Source: Rhizobiaceae bacterium
GTDB lineage: Bacteria > Pseudomonadota > Alphaproteobacteria > Rhizobiales > Rhizobiaceae
Length of the DNA: 64,000 nt
Direction: 5' to 3'
NCBI GenBank assembly: GCA_014238155.1
Contig: JABABQ010000015.1
Span: forward strand, 1-64,000
In this document: piece after piece, positions 36,257 to 45,409 of the stretch
Position numbering within the stretch: the stretch's first letter is position 1
How the letters are laid out: each line of letters starts with the position of its first letter
Position numbers and translations under genes: made by a program
The notes under the pieces: generated by a model
Seen by the model: the letters and a program-made list of their open reading frames with translations, nothing else
Databases searched by the model: none
Told to the model about the DNA's origin: nothing

Positions 36257-38977
36257 CTAGACGTCCTCTTCCAGCTGTTCTTTCACAGCCGTGGCCAGTT
36301 GTTTGAGCGAATAGGGTTTTGGGATAAAACCGAACTTGCCGCGTTCGGATTCCGGCAGGTTTTTCTCAAATGCGTCTTCGGCATATCCGGAAGCGAATAT
36401 AAACGGCACTCTATTGCCCATTTTGCGCACCGCATCCAACAGGGATGGTCCATCCATTTCCGGCATCACCACGTCGGAAACAACCAGATCCACTTCGTCT
36501 CCCATCTCTTCAATCAATTCCAGAGCGATAGCGCCGTTTTCGGCTTCATGAACATCATATCCCCGCGCCTGCAATGTACGCGAGCCCACGGCCCGAACCG
36601 CGTCTTCATCCTCGACAAATATGATCGTCGCGCTGCCAGCAAGATCTTTGGGCTTTTCTTCCTTCTTCTCGGCAACTTCTTGCGAAGCCTCAATCTCGGC
36701 GGCGCTCGGCACATGGCGAGGCAGGAAGATGCGGAAACTGGTGCCCTTACCAATCTCGGAATCTGCATAGATAAAGCCGCCGGACTGTTTGATAATTCCA
36801 TAAACCGTGGACAGGCCGAGACCGGTTCCCTTGCCGACATCCTTGGTGGAGAAAAACGGATCAAATATCTTGCTCATTACCTCCTGACTCATGCCGGTGC
36901 CGGTGTCCTTCACCTCGATCATCACGTATTCGGCCACAGGCATTTCCTTGCGGAAATGTTCATTTTGGATATCGTCCGGGGTCAGGTTTTTCGTGGTGAT
37001 GGTCACCGCGCCCCCGTCTTCATCGATGTCGTTGATCGCGTCACGGGCATTGACGCATAGGTTGACAATCACCTGCTCAAACTGACCGATATCAGCTTTC
37101 AACGGCCACAGATCCCGGCCATGCTGCATTTCCAGATTGATCTTGTCGCCCACCAGTCGGGCCAGCAACATGCGCAAATCGGCCAATACATCCGGCACTG
37201 AAAGGGTTTGCGGACGTAGCGTTTGCCGGCGGCTAAACGCCAACAACTGCCGCACAAGCGAAGCGGCTCGATGGGCGTTCTGCTTGATATTCATAATGTC
37301 CGGGAAAGACGGATCAGACGGACGATGGTTGGACAACAACAAATCAGAAAATCCGATAATGGCCGTCAGCACGTTGTTGAAGTCATGGGCAATACCGCCC
37401 GCCAACTGACCAACCGCCTGCATTTTCTGCCCCTGCGCCATTTGCCGCTCCAGCGCTTTTTGTTCAGTCATCTCGATGGCATACAAAATGGCGCGTTCCT
37501 GCTTTTCGCCACTTCCAGCGTCCGATTCACCATCCGCCACAGCGCTGACGAAATAGCGAATAGAACAATCTTCATTGTCAATTTGCGCCGCGACGCCGGG
37601 CAATACTGAATCCACAAAATCGATCGTCCCCTTGCCTTCATTCGCCTCTTCCATTGCCTTTAGAAGAGCTGGTGCTTCATTCTCTCCGCATAACTGGTCG
37701 ATGGTAATGCCGCTCTTGGCATGACGTTTTGCCTTCGCCAGAACTTCCGCAAACAACCTCTGGAACGGTGCATTTGACTGCACCATCGAGCCATCTTCCG
37801 CAAATGATGCTATGGCAATCGGAGTATTATTGAAGAAACGGGTAAATCGCACCTCGGCTGCTCTGAGTTCTTCAGAAATTCCCTCCCCCGCACTGCGGTT
37901 GAGCACCAAAGTGCGCGTTGCGCCGGGCGCACCATCGGGCGCAAAAGGAACTTTGTGATAGAGACGAACCGGCAGGCTTTGACCATTCGACCGGGCGAGA
38001 TCGAGATCAACAACCGCGGTTTTGCTTTCTCCGGGCTCAACTTCCAGCGTGTTTAACAGCGCCATGCCATCACCCAGAACAAGGCTTTCCATATTGACGG
38101 TGCCGGGTTTGAACTGGGTCAAATCAAGACCAAGCCAGTCGGCAAGCGTCGCGTTGATATACATGATCGAACCATCGGACTGGGCTGAGAAAAATCCCGC
38201 CGGGGCGTGGTCGAGATAATCAATCGCATGCTGCAGCTCAAGAAACACGCTTTCCTGACGAAGCCGCTCCTGGGTCACATCGCTGATTTCCCAGACCAGC
38301 AACGGTTTCTTGTAGTCTGGATGGTCCAGCGGTCGGGCAGTAATGCGGTACCAGTGAGGCGTTTGATTGTGCTTGCTGCCGTTGATATGTCGCACATCCT
38401 GGATCATTCGAAATTCCTGAGTGTCGGTCTGTCCGCTACGCACCCGCTGATTCATTCGATAGACAATTTCAGACGCTTCATCCGAACTTGAAAACGCCCG
38501 CTCAACAGTCGCCACATCACGGGCGCTTTCCACACCCGTCAACTCACCATAAGCCTGATTGGCATAAACGATGCGCCCTTCCCAGTCGGTCACCACTGCC
38601 CCGTGATGAAGCCCGTCAACAAAAGCTCGGGCAAAGCCATCACCCTTATTGCGCGAGGACAGATGCACAAAGCCGATGGCTACAGTGAAAAGAAAAAACA
38701 CGCCGATCATTGACAAAAAGGTCAGCAGCGCAAGCGTCACCTGTTTGGCCAGCGTTTCCGGCAGAATCGTAAACAACGCAACGAGACCCAAAAGCAACAG
38801 GCCAACCAGCAGTAACCGGCCAATATTACCCCCCCTTTCAGCACGGTCGATCAGCGGTATTTTGCCCGCATCTGGCGTTTTGGTAGTGTTGTGAGAACGG
38901 TGCCCGGCTGACTTTGTGGACGAGCCGGACGGCACTGATTTCACATCTGTGCCGGGCTGCTTGAGGGCCTCACTCAT
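36257..38977 (-). CDS. cckA: Hybrid sensor histidine kinase CckA
   Basis: CckA is the essential cell-cycle kinase that feeds phosphate through ChpT to CtrA in alphaproteobacteria. The protein has two membrane helices near residues 55-75 and 80-100, several PAS-like regions (about 110-500), a dimerisation domain with the signature GGIAHDFNNVLTAIIGFSDLLL (His531), the LVRQLLAFSRRQTLRPQ segment typical of CckA, the HATPase domain (VNLCVNARDAI, VKDTGTGM, GLGLSTVYGIIKQSGG) and a C-terminal receiver (phospho-acceptor Asp835 in VVSDVVMPEMDGP). The start is uncertain; ATG 38977 is used, with a TTG at 39049 possible. It stands alone on the minus strand behind the SnoaL-like gene. Confidence 0.93.
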   Translation of the reverse strand: MSEALKQPGTDVKSVPSGSSTKSAGHRSHNTTKTPDAGKIPLIDRAERGGNIGRLLLVGLLLLGLVALFTILPETLAKQVTLALLTFLSMIGVFFLFTVAIGFVHLSSRNKGDGFARAFVDGLHHGAVVTDWEGRIVYANQAYGELTGVESARDVATVERAFSSSDEASEIVYRMNQRVRSGQTDTQEFRMIQDVRHINGSKHNQTPHWYRITARPLDHPDYKKPLLVWEISDVTQERLRQESVFLELQHAIDYLDHAPAGFFSAQSDGSIMYINATLADWLGLDLTQFKPGTVNMESLVLGDGMALLNTLEVEPGESKTAVVDLDLARSNGQSLPVRLYHKVPFAPDGAPGATRTLVLNRSAGEGISEELRAAEVRFTRFFNNTPIAIASFAEDGSMVQSNAPFQRLFAEVLAKAKRHAKSGITIDQLCGENEAPALLKAMEEANEGKGTIDFVDSVLPGVAAQIDNEDCSIRYFVSAVADGESDAGSGEKQERAILYAIEMTEQKALERQMAQGQKMQAVGQLAGGIAHDFNNVLTAIIGFSDLLLSNHRPSDPSFPDIMNIKQNAHRAASLVRQLLAFSRRQTLRPQTLSVPDVLADLRMLLARLVGDKINLEMQHGRDLWPLKADIGQFEQVIVNLCVNARDAINDIDEDGGAVTITTKNLTPDDIQNEHFRKEMPVAEYVMIEVKDTGTGMSQEVMSKIFDPFFSTKDVGKGTGLGLSTVYGIIKQSGGFIYADSEIGKGTSFRIFLPRHVPSAAEIEASQEVAEKKEEKPKDLAGSATIIFVEDEDAVRAVGSRTLQARGYDVHEAENGAIALELIEEMGDEVDLVVSDVVMPEMDGPSLLDAVRKMGNRVPFIFASGYAEDAFEKNLPESERGKFGFIPKPYSLKQLATAVKEQLEEDV

Positions 38978-39268
38978 AAAGGAATCACTTTCTCGTCCTA
39001 AAAGCCGTTCAAGTCTTGAATCATATTCGGCAGTCGCTGAAAACCCCAATCCCCATAGGCAAAAGAAAGTCTCCTTTGGTTTTCCTCATGTCGCCTGTTT
39101 GCTATTCAGTCCGACAGTGACATAATTCGCCCGTTGCGGCGTTACCAAATTGTTTAGGGCCTTGCTTTAGGAACTCGTAACCATAGGGGACACGGCACCC
39201 CAAACGACAACCTTGACGACCCACCTGCTCAGGCATTGAGCGGTAGGCCAGAATGGACGGAATAAATT

Positions 39269-39967
39269 ATGTATCAGTTTTTCAGCTCAGACCTGCTTGG
39301 CATTCCAGTAGACACAGCAAATTGGATTGCCAATGGCATCGTCGCATTGGTCATCATTATTGTGATCTATATGTTGTACAAAATGTTCACCCGTCCCCGG
39401 ATGGCTGGCGGTCGCCGCAGCAAAAATGCCCGGTTGGCAATTACTGACGCGGCATCTATTGATGACCGTCGCAGAATTGTCCTGGTGCGCCGCGACGATG
39501 TTGAGCACCTAATTATGATTGGCGGCACCAACGATTTGGTGATCGAATCCGATATCAACAAAGCCCCGTCGATCCGTCCTTCCAAACCGCTTGCTCAGCC
39601 CTCAATAGCAAAGCCTGCAAGCGCTCCAATTCCCCCCGCCAATAAATCCCGAATTTCAACCGATTCTGCAAGCAGCCCGGCCAAACCGGACCCAACAAAA
39701 CCAGACATAGCAAAAACTTCAAACACCAATCCCGCGGCTGCGACTCCTACGGTGGCGACACCTGCCAAGTCCCCTCCTCAAATTTTTACATCGACCTCAA
39801 AATCGCCTCCCGGTCAAAGTGATGCATCGTCGTTGATTGGAGACGTCCGCCCCAAACCCAACGAAGCGCCGAGATCGCCGACATCGCCGACATCGCCGCC
39901 TTCTCCAAAGAGTACGGTTGGAGAAAATATGGACGCTCTGCTGACCGAAATAACCGGCAAGAAGTGA
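39269..39967 (+). CDS. fliO: FliO-like flagellar biosynthesis protein
   Basis: The 232-residue protein starts with one membrane helix (VALVIIIVIYMLYKMF) and then has ARLAITDAASIDDRRRIVLVRRDDVEHLIMIGG, the conserved FliO/MopB-like core. FliO helps assemble FliP in the flagellar export gate. The rest is a Ser/Pro/Ala/Lys-rich unstructured tail of about 150 residues. No other flagellar gene is in the window, but this placement beside cckA and dksA is common in rhizobia as I recall it. Function as a true FliO is therefore only likely. Confidence 0.75.
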   Translation: MYQFFSSDLLGIPVDTANWIANGIVALVIIIVIYMLYKMFTRPRMAGGRRSKNARLAITDAASIDDRRRIVLVRRDDVEHLIMIGGTNDLVIESDINKAPSIRPSKPLAQPSIAKPASAPIPPANKSRISTDSASSPAKPDPTKPDIAKTSNTNPAAATPTVATPAKSPPQIFTSTSKSPPGQSDASSLIGDVRPKPNEAPRSPTSPTSPPSPKSTVGENMDALLTEITGKK

Positions 39968-39977
39968 GCGCATAAAA

Positions 39978-40002
39978 AAAGGCGGCACAGAAGCCGCCTT
40001 TT
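39978..40002. terminator. Bidirectional terminator between fliO and dksA
   Basis: The stem GGCGGC (39981-39986) and GCCGCC (39993-39998) is extended by flanking A and T runs (AAAAAAA before, TTTT after), which serve both converging genes. It is located 10 bp after fliO and 37 bp from the dksA stop. Confidence 0.85.
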
Positions 40003-40038
40003 ACAAATTCTATTGCTGCCATTCAGGCCTTACCGACT

Positions 40039-40452
40039 CTAATCGTCACGATAAACTTTTTCGCGGCGCTCGTGGCGCTCCTGCGCTTCCAGCGACAGCG
40101 TGGCAATTGGCCGTGCATCCAGCCGTTGCAAACTGATCGGTTCGCCAGATTCTTCACAAAAGCCATACTCGCCATCATCAATGCGCTTCAGCGCCTGATT
40201 GATCTTCGAGACCAGCTTTCTTTGGCGGTCACGCGCCCGCAGTTCAATGGAGCGATCGGATTCTGAAGTTGCCCTGTCGGCCAGATCTGGCGCGTTAAGA
40301 TTGTGTTCCTGCAGAGATTCAACAGTTTCCGCCGATTCTCGTTGAATGTCGGAACGCCACGCCAACAGTTTCTCCTTAAAATAAGTCGTCTGCCGAGGAC
40401 TCATAAACTCTTCATCATCAGAAGGTCTATACTCTTTGGTCTTTGCCGACAT
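40039..40452 (-). CDS. dksA: RNA polymerase-binding transcription factor DksA
   Basis: DksA binds the secondary channel of RNA polymerase with ppGpp and adjusts ribosomal and amino-acid promoters. The 137-residue protein has the coiled coil (YFKEKLLAWRSDIQRESAETVESLQEHNLNAPDLADRATSESDRS) with the conserved DxxDxA tip (APDLADRA). The canonical four-Cys zinc finger is replaced: the first pair is FCEESGEP, leaving one Cys, and the second is TLSLEAQERHE with none. This Cys-poor form is frequent in rhizobia, so it is not a defect but the zinc site is probably not functional. Confidence 0.94.
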   Translation of the reverse strand: MSAKTKEYRPSDDEEFMSPRQTTYFKEKLLAWRSDIQRESAETVESLQEHNLNAPDLADRATSESDRSIELRARDRQRKLVSKINQALKRIDDGEYGFCEESGEPISLQRLDARPIATLSLEAQERHERREKVYRDD

Positions 40453-40694
40453 TGAAACTCCCTTGCCTTATGCGGAACATGGTCAGCGGCTGCTTCCTCC
40501 ATGTTATCTAGCGCCGGTATAACGACCCTCTCCGCTTGCTTCAAGCGTCAAAAAAGCCTCTGTTGGCATGAAATTGCCAGGTCTGCCAAAAAATGCCGTT
40601 TTTCCTCAGTTTTCAGACTGTTGATAGAGTCTGGCAAGTCTGGTCAACTTGCAATGAAAACTGCAATATGTGCTCTTGACCCTGGGTAAACTCG

Positions 40695-41207
40695 ATGAAA
40701 CAACTCTATATTCTTCGCCATGCCAAGTCTTCCTGGGCTCAGCCAGGTTTGGGCGATATTCAACGTCCGCTAAACAAACGCGGCCTCAAACAGGTGTCGT
40801 CCTTGAGGGCATGGATAGATCAACAGGGCATCATTCCCGACAAAGTCCTGTGTTCGCCTGCAACGCGTACCCAGGAAACCTACCGCGGCATCAAAGCCGC
40901 CTTCGATGCAACACCCTTCGAAACAATTGCCAGTCTGTATAACGGCCGAATGGATGACTATCTGCAGGCGCTTTGGGTTCAGGAGGCCGACAAGATCATG
41001 GTGATCGGTCACAATCCGACATGTGATGAGCTGGCGCGCTATTTGACCAAGCCCGGCAGTCCTGCTTCTGACAAACTTATGGCGCACCATTTTGGAACCG
41101 CCACAATGGCTGTATTCAGCCTCGACACCAGCGATTGGCAACAACTTGGTCAGGCAAGCGGTTCGCTGGACGTGATGCTGCGTCCCAAAGATCTGGAATC
41201 CAATTAG
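40695..41207 (+). CDS. sixA: SixA-type histidine phosphatase
   Basis: The 170-residue protein belongs to the histidine phosphatase superfamily: LRHAKSSW at the N-terminus gives the phospho-acceptor His9, with Arg8 and Arg58 in the substrate site and the second His106 in VIGHNPTC. SixA in E. coli dephosphorylates phosphotransfer His residues; the substrate here is unknown. In this window it precedes ycjX, with about 70 bp between, and may be separately transcribed. Confidence 0.86.
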   Translation: MKQLYILRHAKSSWAQPGLGDIQRPLNKRGLKQVSSLRAWIDQQGIIPDKVLCSPATRTQETYRGIKAAFDATPFETIASLYNGRMDDYLQALWVQEADKIMVIGHNPTCDELARYLTKPGSPASDKLMAHHFGTATMAVFSLDTSDWQQLGQASGSLDVMLRPKDLESN

Positions 41208-41278
41208 GCCCTGAAGTCATCCTGTAATACCACAATTTGCACCCTATATTGGACGGAGACCAATTTTAGGACTGGCAA

Positions 41279-42733
41279 TTGAACAAGATCACGACGCTCA
41301 CCGATGACGCACGAATCGCCATAGACAATTTGGCTGACGCCGCGACTGGCCTGTTTGAACCAAACCTGAGATTTGGCGTAACCGGCCTGTCGCGGGCGGG
41401 TAAAACCGTGTTCATCACAGCCCTCATTCACAACCTGTTGCATGGCGGTCGGCTGCCACTTTTTGCCGCCCAGGCAGAAGGTCGCATTTCAAACGCCAAA
41501 TTGGCTCAACAGCCTGACGACGCGGTGCCGCGATTTCAATATGAAGATCACCTCACTGCCCTGCTGGAAAATCGCAAATGGCCCCAGTCAACCAGCGCTA
41601 TTTCCGAGCTTCGAATAAAAATTGAATTTGAATCGGCAAGTTCCTGGTCCCGCACGTTTGGTCCCGGCAGCCTGACACTCGATATCGTTGATTATCCCGG
41701 TGAATGGCTTCTTGATTTGCCACTTTTGGGAAAAAGCTACGACGAGTGGTCGGCAGAGGTTTTGCAATTGGCAAGATTGCCAAATCGTAAGCAGGAAGCA
41801 CTTGAATGGCTCAAAATGGTTGATGCGACCGATCCAAATGGGGAGGCCGATGAGATGGTCGCCCGCGATCTGGCCGACGTGTTTACAAATTACCTGCGGG
41901 CCTGTCGCGAGGACCGCACCGCCCTGTCCACTTTGCCACCAGGGCGGTTTTTGATGCCCGGCGATCTAGAAGGATCGCCCGCTCTGACATTTGCGCCTCT
42001 GCCACCAATTTTGCAGCCGTCAGACGGTAACGAAACGCTGTATGCTATGATGCAGAGGCGTTACGAAGCTTATAAATCAATCATCGTAAAACCGTTTTTC
42101 CGGGAACATTTCGCCCGCATCGACCGCCAGATCGTTCTCGTAGACGTGTTGCAGGCGTTGAACGCCGGTTCTGCAGCTGTAACCGATCTTGAAAAGGCAC
42201 TTTCGGACATTCTCAGCTGTTTCAATCACGGCAAGCGGAGCTGGCTGACCTCATTGTTCAGCACCAGAACCGATCGCATACTCTTTGCTGCGACAAAAGC
42301 TGATCACCTGCATCACCACAACCATGACAGGCTGGAGGCCATCCTCGGCAGGCTGGTCGAAAAAGCCACCGAAAAGGCGGCGTTCAGCGGCGCTGAAACC
42401 GATGTGGTCGCGCTGGCCGCGATCCGCGCAACCCGAGAAGCTGAAGTAACAGAAAACAAAGAAGTTTTACCCGTAATTGTTGGTCAACCCCTGGCCGGTG
42501 AAAGCATCGGCACGGAGGTCTTTGACGGCAATTCTAAAACGGCGATTTTTCCCGGCGACCTGCCAGAAGATCCCGACAATGTTCTGCGGGAAAATCACCA
42601 GGCAGGTGACTTGAAATTCCTACGCTTCACGCCACCCAAACTCGAGAAAACCGTTGAAGGCATGACACTGTCGCTGCCACATATTCGTCTGGACCGGGCG
42701 CTGGAATTTCTTCTGGGAGATTATTTGAAGTGA
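41279..42733 (+). CDS. ycjX: YcjX-family P-loop NTPase (DUF463)
   Basis: The 484-residue protein starts at a TTG (41279-41281), with AGGA about eight bases upstream. It has the GTPase-like P-loop GLSRAGKT (residues 36-43), the G3-type loop DIVDYPGEW and an internal TKADHLHHH motif near the G4 region. YcjX is a conserved inner-membrane-associated NTPase linked to envelope stress in gammaproteobacteria, with unknown biochemical role. A GTG start of the ycjF-like gene overlaps its stop, and the same pair is found in many proteobacteria. Confidence 0.9.
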   Translation: MNKITTLTDDARIAIDNLADAATGLFEPNLRFGVTGLSRAGKTVFITALIHNLLHGGRLPLFAAQAEGRISNAKLAQQPDDAVPRFQYEDHLTALLENRKWPQSTSAISELRIKIEFESASSWSRTFGPGSLTLDIVDYPGEWLLDLPLLGKSYDEWSAEVLQLARLPNRKQEALEWLKMVDATDPNGEADEMVARDLADVFTNYLRACREDRTALSTLPPGRFLMPGDLEGSPALTFAPLPPILQPSDGNETLYAMMQRRYEAYKSIIVKPFFREHFARIDRQIVLVDVLQALNAGSAAVTDLEKALSDILSCFNHGKRSWLTSLFSTRTDRILFAATKADHLHHHNHDRLEAILGRLVEKATEKAAFSGAETDVVALAAIRATREAEVTENKEVLPVIVGQPLAGESIGTEVFDGNSKTAIFPGDLPEDPDNVLRENHQAGDLKFLRFTPPKLEKTVEGMTLSLPHIRLDRALEFLLGDYLK

Positions 42734-43872
42734 GTAATGCCAACAAATCCACCGCTAAAGGACGCGCACCCCGGGCCATTAAACTGGACGATCCGGACGC
42801 CACCCCAAAACCCGGGCCCAGCGCCAAGACCACCAGCAAAAAATCCCAAACTGCGCGAAAACCCAAGTCATTTTCTGAAAATACCAGGTTTCGCGACACA
42901 CCTGACGAGGCTGCCCAGCGCATTGCACCACCACCAGAAAATGCCACCGATCTGGAATTGGCAAAAAACCTGACGCCCCCGCCTGCTGACAATCCGGCCA
43001 ATCGGGGTTTCAGATGGGGGCGACTGTTCTGGTTCGCACTGATTGGATTGGTTTCATTGTCGTTGGGACTTTGGATAGACCAACTCATTACTTCGCTGTT
43101 TGCGCGCAATGATTGGCTGGGATGGACGGCCAGTGGTTTTGCCGGTCTGTTGATACTGGCAAGCGTTGTTCTGGCATTGCGTGAGTTTTGGGGCCTGTCG
43201 CGCATGGCAAAAATCGGCCAATTGCGAAAAGACGCGTCCAATGCAAGGGCAAATGATGACATGCGTGGCGCTAGAATACTGGCTGTGCAACTGAATAATC
43301 TGTACTCAAACCGGCCCGACACCGCTCGTGGCCGCAACAAAATGCAGCAGCATGTCGAACAGATTATTGATGGTCGTGCCCTGGTTGATCTAATCGAGCG
43401 TGATCTGATGACATCACTTGATCAAAGATCACGCGCTCTTGTGATGGGATCCGCAAAGCGTGTCAGCGTGGTAACGGCGGTCAGTCCCCGCGCTCTGATC
43501 GACGTCGGATATGTGCTGTATGAGAATCTGAAACTCATTCGCCAAATTGCCGAACTGTATGGTGGACGGCCGGGATCGATTGGGTTCTGGCGGTTAACTC
43601 GAAATGTTGTTGGCCATTTGGCGGTGACCGGAACCATAGCTGTGGGTGATGGATTAATGCAGCAATTGGTTGGCCAGGGGGTCGCTGCAAAATTATCATC
43701 AAGACTGGGCGAAGGTGTCATAAACGGCATGTTGACGGCGCGGATCGGCATTGCCGCGATCGACCTTTGTCGGCCCCTGCCCTTTTCCGAACAAACGCGA
43801 CTTTCGGTGTCTGATTTCCTTGGAGAATTGATCAGTTTGGGCGGTAAACGCGGCAAACACGAAGACCATTGA
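42730..43872 (+). CDS. ycjF: YcjF-like membrane protein (TIGR01620/DUF697)
   Basis: This 380-residue protein begins at a GTG that overlaps the ycjX stop by 4 bp. The first 95 residues are basic and unstructured (KPGPSAKTTSKK). Then come two membrane helices (FWFALIGLVSLSLGLWIDQ, WTASGFAGLLILASVVLAL) and a C-terminal DUF697 region (TAVSPRALIDVGYVLYENLKLIRQIAELYGGRPGSIGFWRL). It is the partner of YcjX. The domain likely senses or couples membrane stress to the NTPase; its exact role is unknown. Confidence 0.87.
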   Translation: MSNANKSTAKGRAPRAIKLDDPDATPKPGPSAKTTSKKSQTARKPKSFSENTRFRDTPDEAAQRIAPPPENATDLELAKNLTPPPADNPANRGFRWGRLFWFALIGLVSLSLGLWIDQLITSLFARNDWLGWTASGFAGLLILASVVLALREFWGLSRMAKIGQLRKDASNARANDDMRGARILAVQLNNLYSNRPDTARGRNKMQQHVEQIIDGRALVDLIERDLMTSLDQRSRALVMGSAKRVSVVTAVSPRALIDVGYVLYENLKLIRQIAELYGGRPGSIGFWRLTRNVVGHLAVTGTIAVGDGLMQQLVGQGVAAKLSSRLGEGVINGMLTARIGIAAIDLCRPLPFSEQTRLSVSDFLGELISLGGKRGKHEDH

Positions 43873-43989
43873 GGCGTAGACAAAACGAAACCCACTTGCT
43901 CCAGTTCAACATGGCGTTTGCAAATTTGCAGGAATGCGTTAACCATTATGGTTAATACTCTCGCGTGAAACAGATCAGGTTTTTATGTA

Positions 43990-44529
43990 ATGAGTTTTCT
44001 GACCCCTATTCTAAAGTCCGGTTCGGCGATGGCCTTTGCCATGGCCGTGACAATGGGCGGCAGCGCCGCCGCCAGCGACTATACCTATTTCAAAAATGTA
44101 CAGGGTATGTGGTCAGGAGCCGGTAAAATCGTTGCCGGCCCTTATAAAAACACCCGCTTTACCTGCAAACTTGAAGGCCGCACACCCGGTCGTGCCGGCA
44201 TGAAATTGGCTGGAACGTGTCGGGTCGGCCTGTTTTCGCAGCGAATTGAAGCAACCGTGACCAAGCGCGGTAAGTCTTACCGGGGCAAATTTCTGGACGG
44301 TGCCAAAGGTAAAGGCCTCGACATTGTCTCCGGGCGCCTGCGCGGCCAAAAACTGGTTCTGGGCATCAAGCGCAAACAATTGCGCGGCACTATGATTGCC
44401 AGACTAAAAGGCAAAAACAAGATGAACATCACCATTGCCGTTCGGGTTAATGGTGGCCTGACACCATTTATTGGACTCAGCCTCGATCGCAAAAGTGGCG
44501 CACGAAAAACCAGTTTTCTGACCGACTAG
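43990..44529 (+). CDS. Secreted protein of unknown function
   Basis: The 179-residue protein has a signal peptide (about residues 1-28, ending SAAAS) and a mature chain of many strands rich in Lys, Arg and Gly (FLDGAKGKGLDIVSGRLRGQKLVLGIKRKQLRGTM, MNITIAVRVNGGLTPFIGLSL), suggesting a beta-barrel or sheet protein. Two Cys near residues 57 and 76 could form a disulfide. I do not recognise the family. It overlaps the convergent folK gene by 4 bp. Confidence 0.65.
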   Translation: MSFLTPILKSGSAMAFAMAVTMGGSAAASDYTYFKNVQGMWSGAGKIVAGPYKNTRFTCKLEGRTPGRAGMKLAGTCRVGLFSQRIEATVTKRGKSYRGKFLDGAKGKGLDIVSGRLRGQKLVLGIKRKQLRGTMIARLKGKNKMNITIAVRVNGGLTPFIGLSLDRKSGARKTSFLTD

Positions 44530-45035
44530 GACCACCACGAACGGTCGGAACTATCCATTTCAATACCATCATCGTCCAACTGACTCAGCCATTGTTTGGC
44601 TGATTTGCCTGCTATGATCAGGTGAGGCGCAATCTCGGCCAACGGCACCATGACAAAGGCCCGTTCCGTGGCTCTGGGGTGTGGGATGGTCAGCCGTTGT
44701 TCAATCTGCTCACAATCTTCAAAGGCGACGATATCAATATCGATTGTTCGCGGGCCCCAGCGAACATTGCGCTGGCGTTTGCCCTGTCTTTCCGCATCCT
44801 GGCACAATTCCAGAACTTCTTCCGGTGACAAACTGGTCTTAATTTGGGCGCAACAGTTCAAAAACCACGGCTGATCTTCCACTCCCCAGGGCGGGGTCTT
44901 GTAGATTGGAGAAACCAGTTCAACAACCACTGCCGGATGTGCATTCAAACTTTGCAGCGCTTGCGCCATGGCCCGCTCAACGTCCCCGATATTGCCACCA
45001 AGCCCCAACCATGCCCGTTTAAAGCTCTGCGTCAT
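44526..45035 (-). CDS. folK: 6-hydroxymethyl-7,8-dihydropterin pyrophosphokinase
   Basis: Transfers pyrophosphate from ATP to hydroxymethyl-dihydropterin in folate synthesis. The 169-residue protein has WLGLGGNIGDVERAM, the Mg-binding RWGPRTIDIDIVAFE with two Asp, and the signature IPHPRATERAFVMVPLAEI. Start at ATG 45035 overlaps the folB stop by 4 bp (ATGA), which argues against the ATG 12 bases further upstream. It is the last gene of the folP-folB-folK cluster. Confidence 0.94.
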   Translation of the reverse strand: MTQSFKRAWLGLGGNIGDVERAMAQALQSLNAHPAVVVELVSPIYKTPPWGVEDQPWFLNCCAQIKTSLSPEEVLELCQDAERQGKRQRNVRWGPRTIDIDIVAFEDCEQIEQRLTIPHPRATERAFVMVPLAEIAPHLIIAGKSAKQWLSQLDDDGIEMDSSDRSWWS

Positions 45036-45409
45036 TCTGGATGACACACCGTCACTTCAACATGGTCCAGAATGCCCGGTACCGGCGCGTTCGGCTTGCG
45101 TACAGTGACTCGAGCATGAAGAATTTCATCAAACGCCTCACAAAGTCCCTGGGCAATATCCAGCGCCAGGGCCTCGATCAAATAGCGGTTGCGTTTGGTC
45201 ACCAGTTTTTCAATGACAGCAAATGCTTCGCCGTAATGGACGGTGCCTTCTATCCGATCCTGTTCCAGCGCCCCACGTGGTTCAACTTTCAGCGTAGCAT
45301 CGACGAAAAACCGCTGGCCCAGTTTGGTTTCCTCTTCGAATACCCCGTGATGGGCAAAAAAAGCACAATTTTTTAAAGTGATTTCATAGGTATGGGTTTT
45401 TTCGATCAT
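45032..45409 (-). CDS. folB: Dihydroneopterin aldolase
   Basis: Makes 6-hydroxymethyl-dihydropterin from dihydroneopterin. The 125-residue enzyme has FFAHHGVFEEETKLGQRFFVD (the catalytic Glu and Tyr-like region), RNRYLIEALALDIAQGL, and TVRKPNAPVPG (catalytic Lys). It overlaps folP upstream (stop/start within 4 bp) and folK downstream, so the three are tightly coupled. Length is standard. Confidence 0.95.
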   Translation of the reverse strand: MIEKTHTYEITLKNCAFFAHHGVFEEETKLGQRFFVDATLKVEPRGALEQDRIEGTVHYGEAFAVIEKLVTKRNRYLIEALALDIAQGLCEAFDEILHARVTVRKPNAPVPGILDHVEVTVCHPE

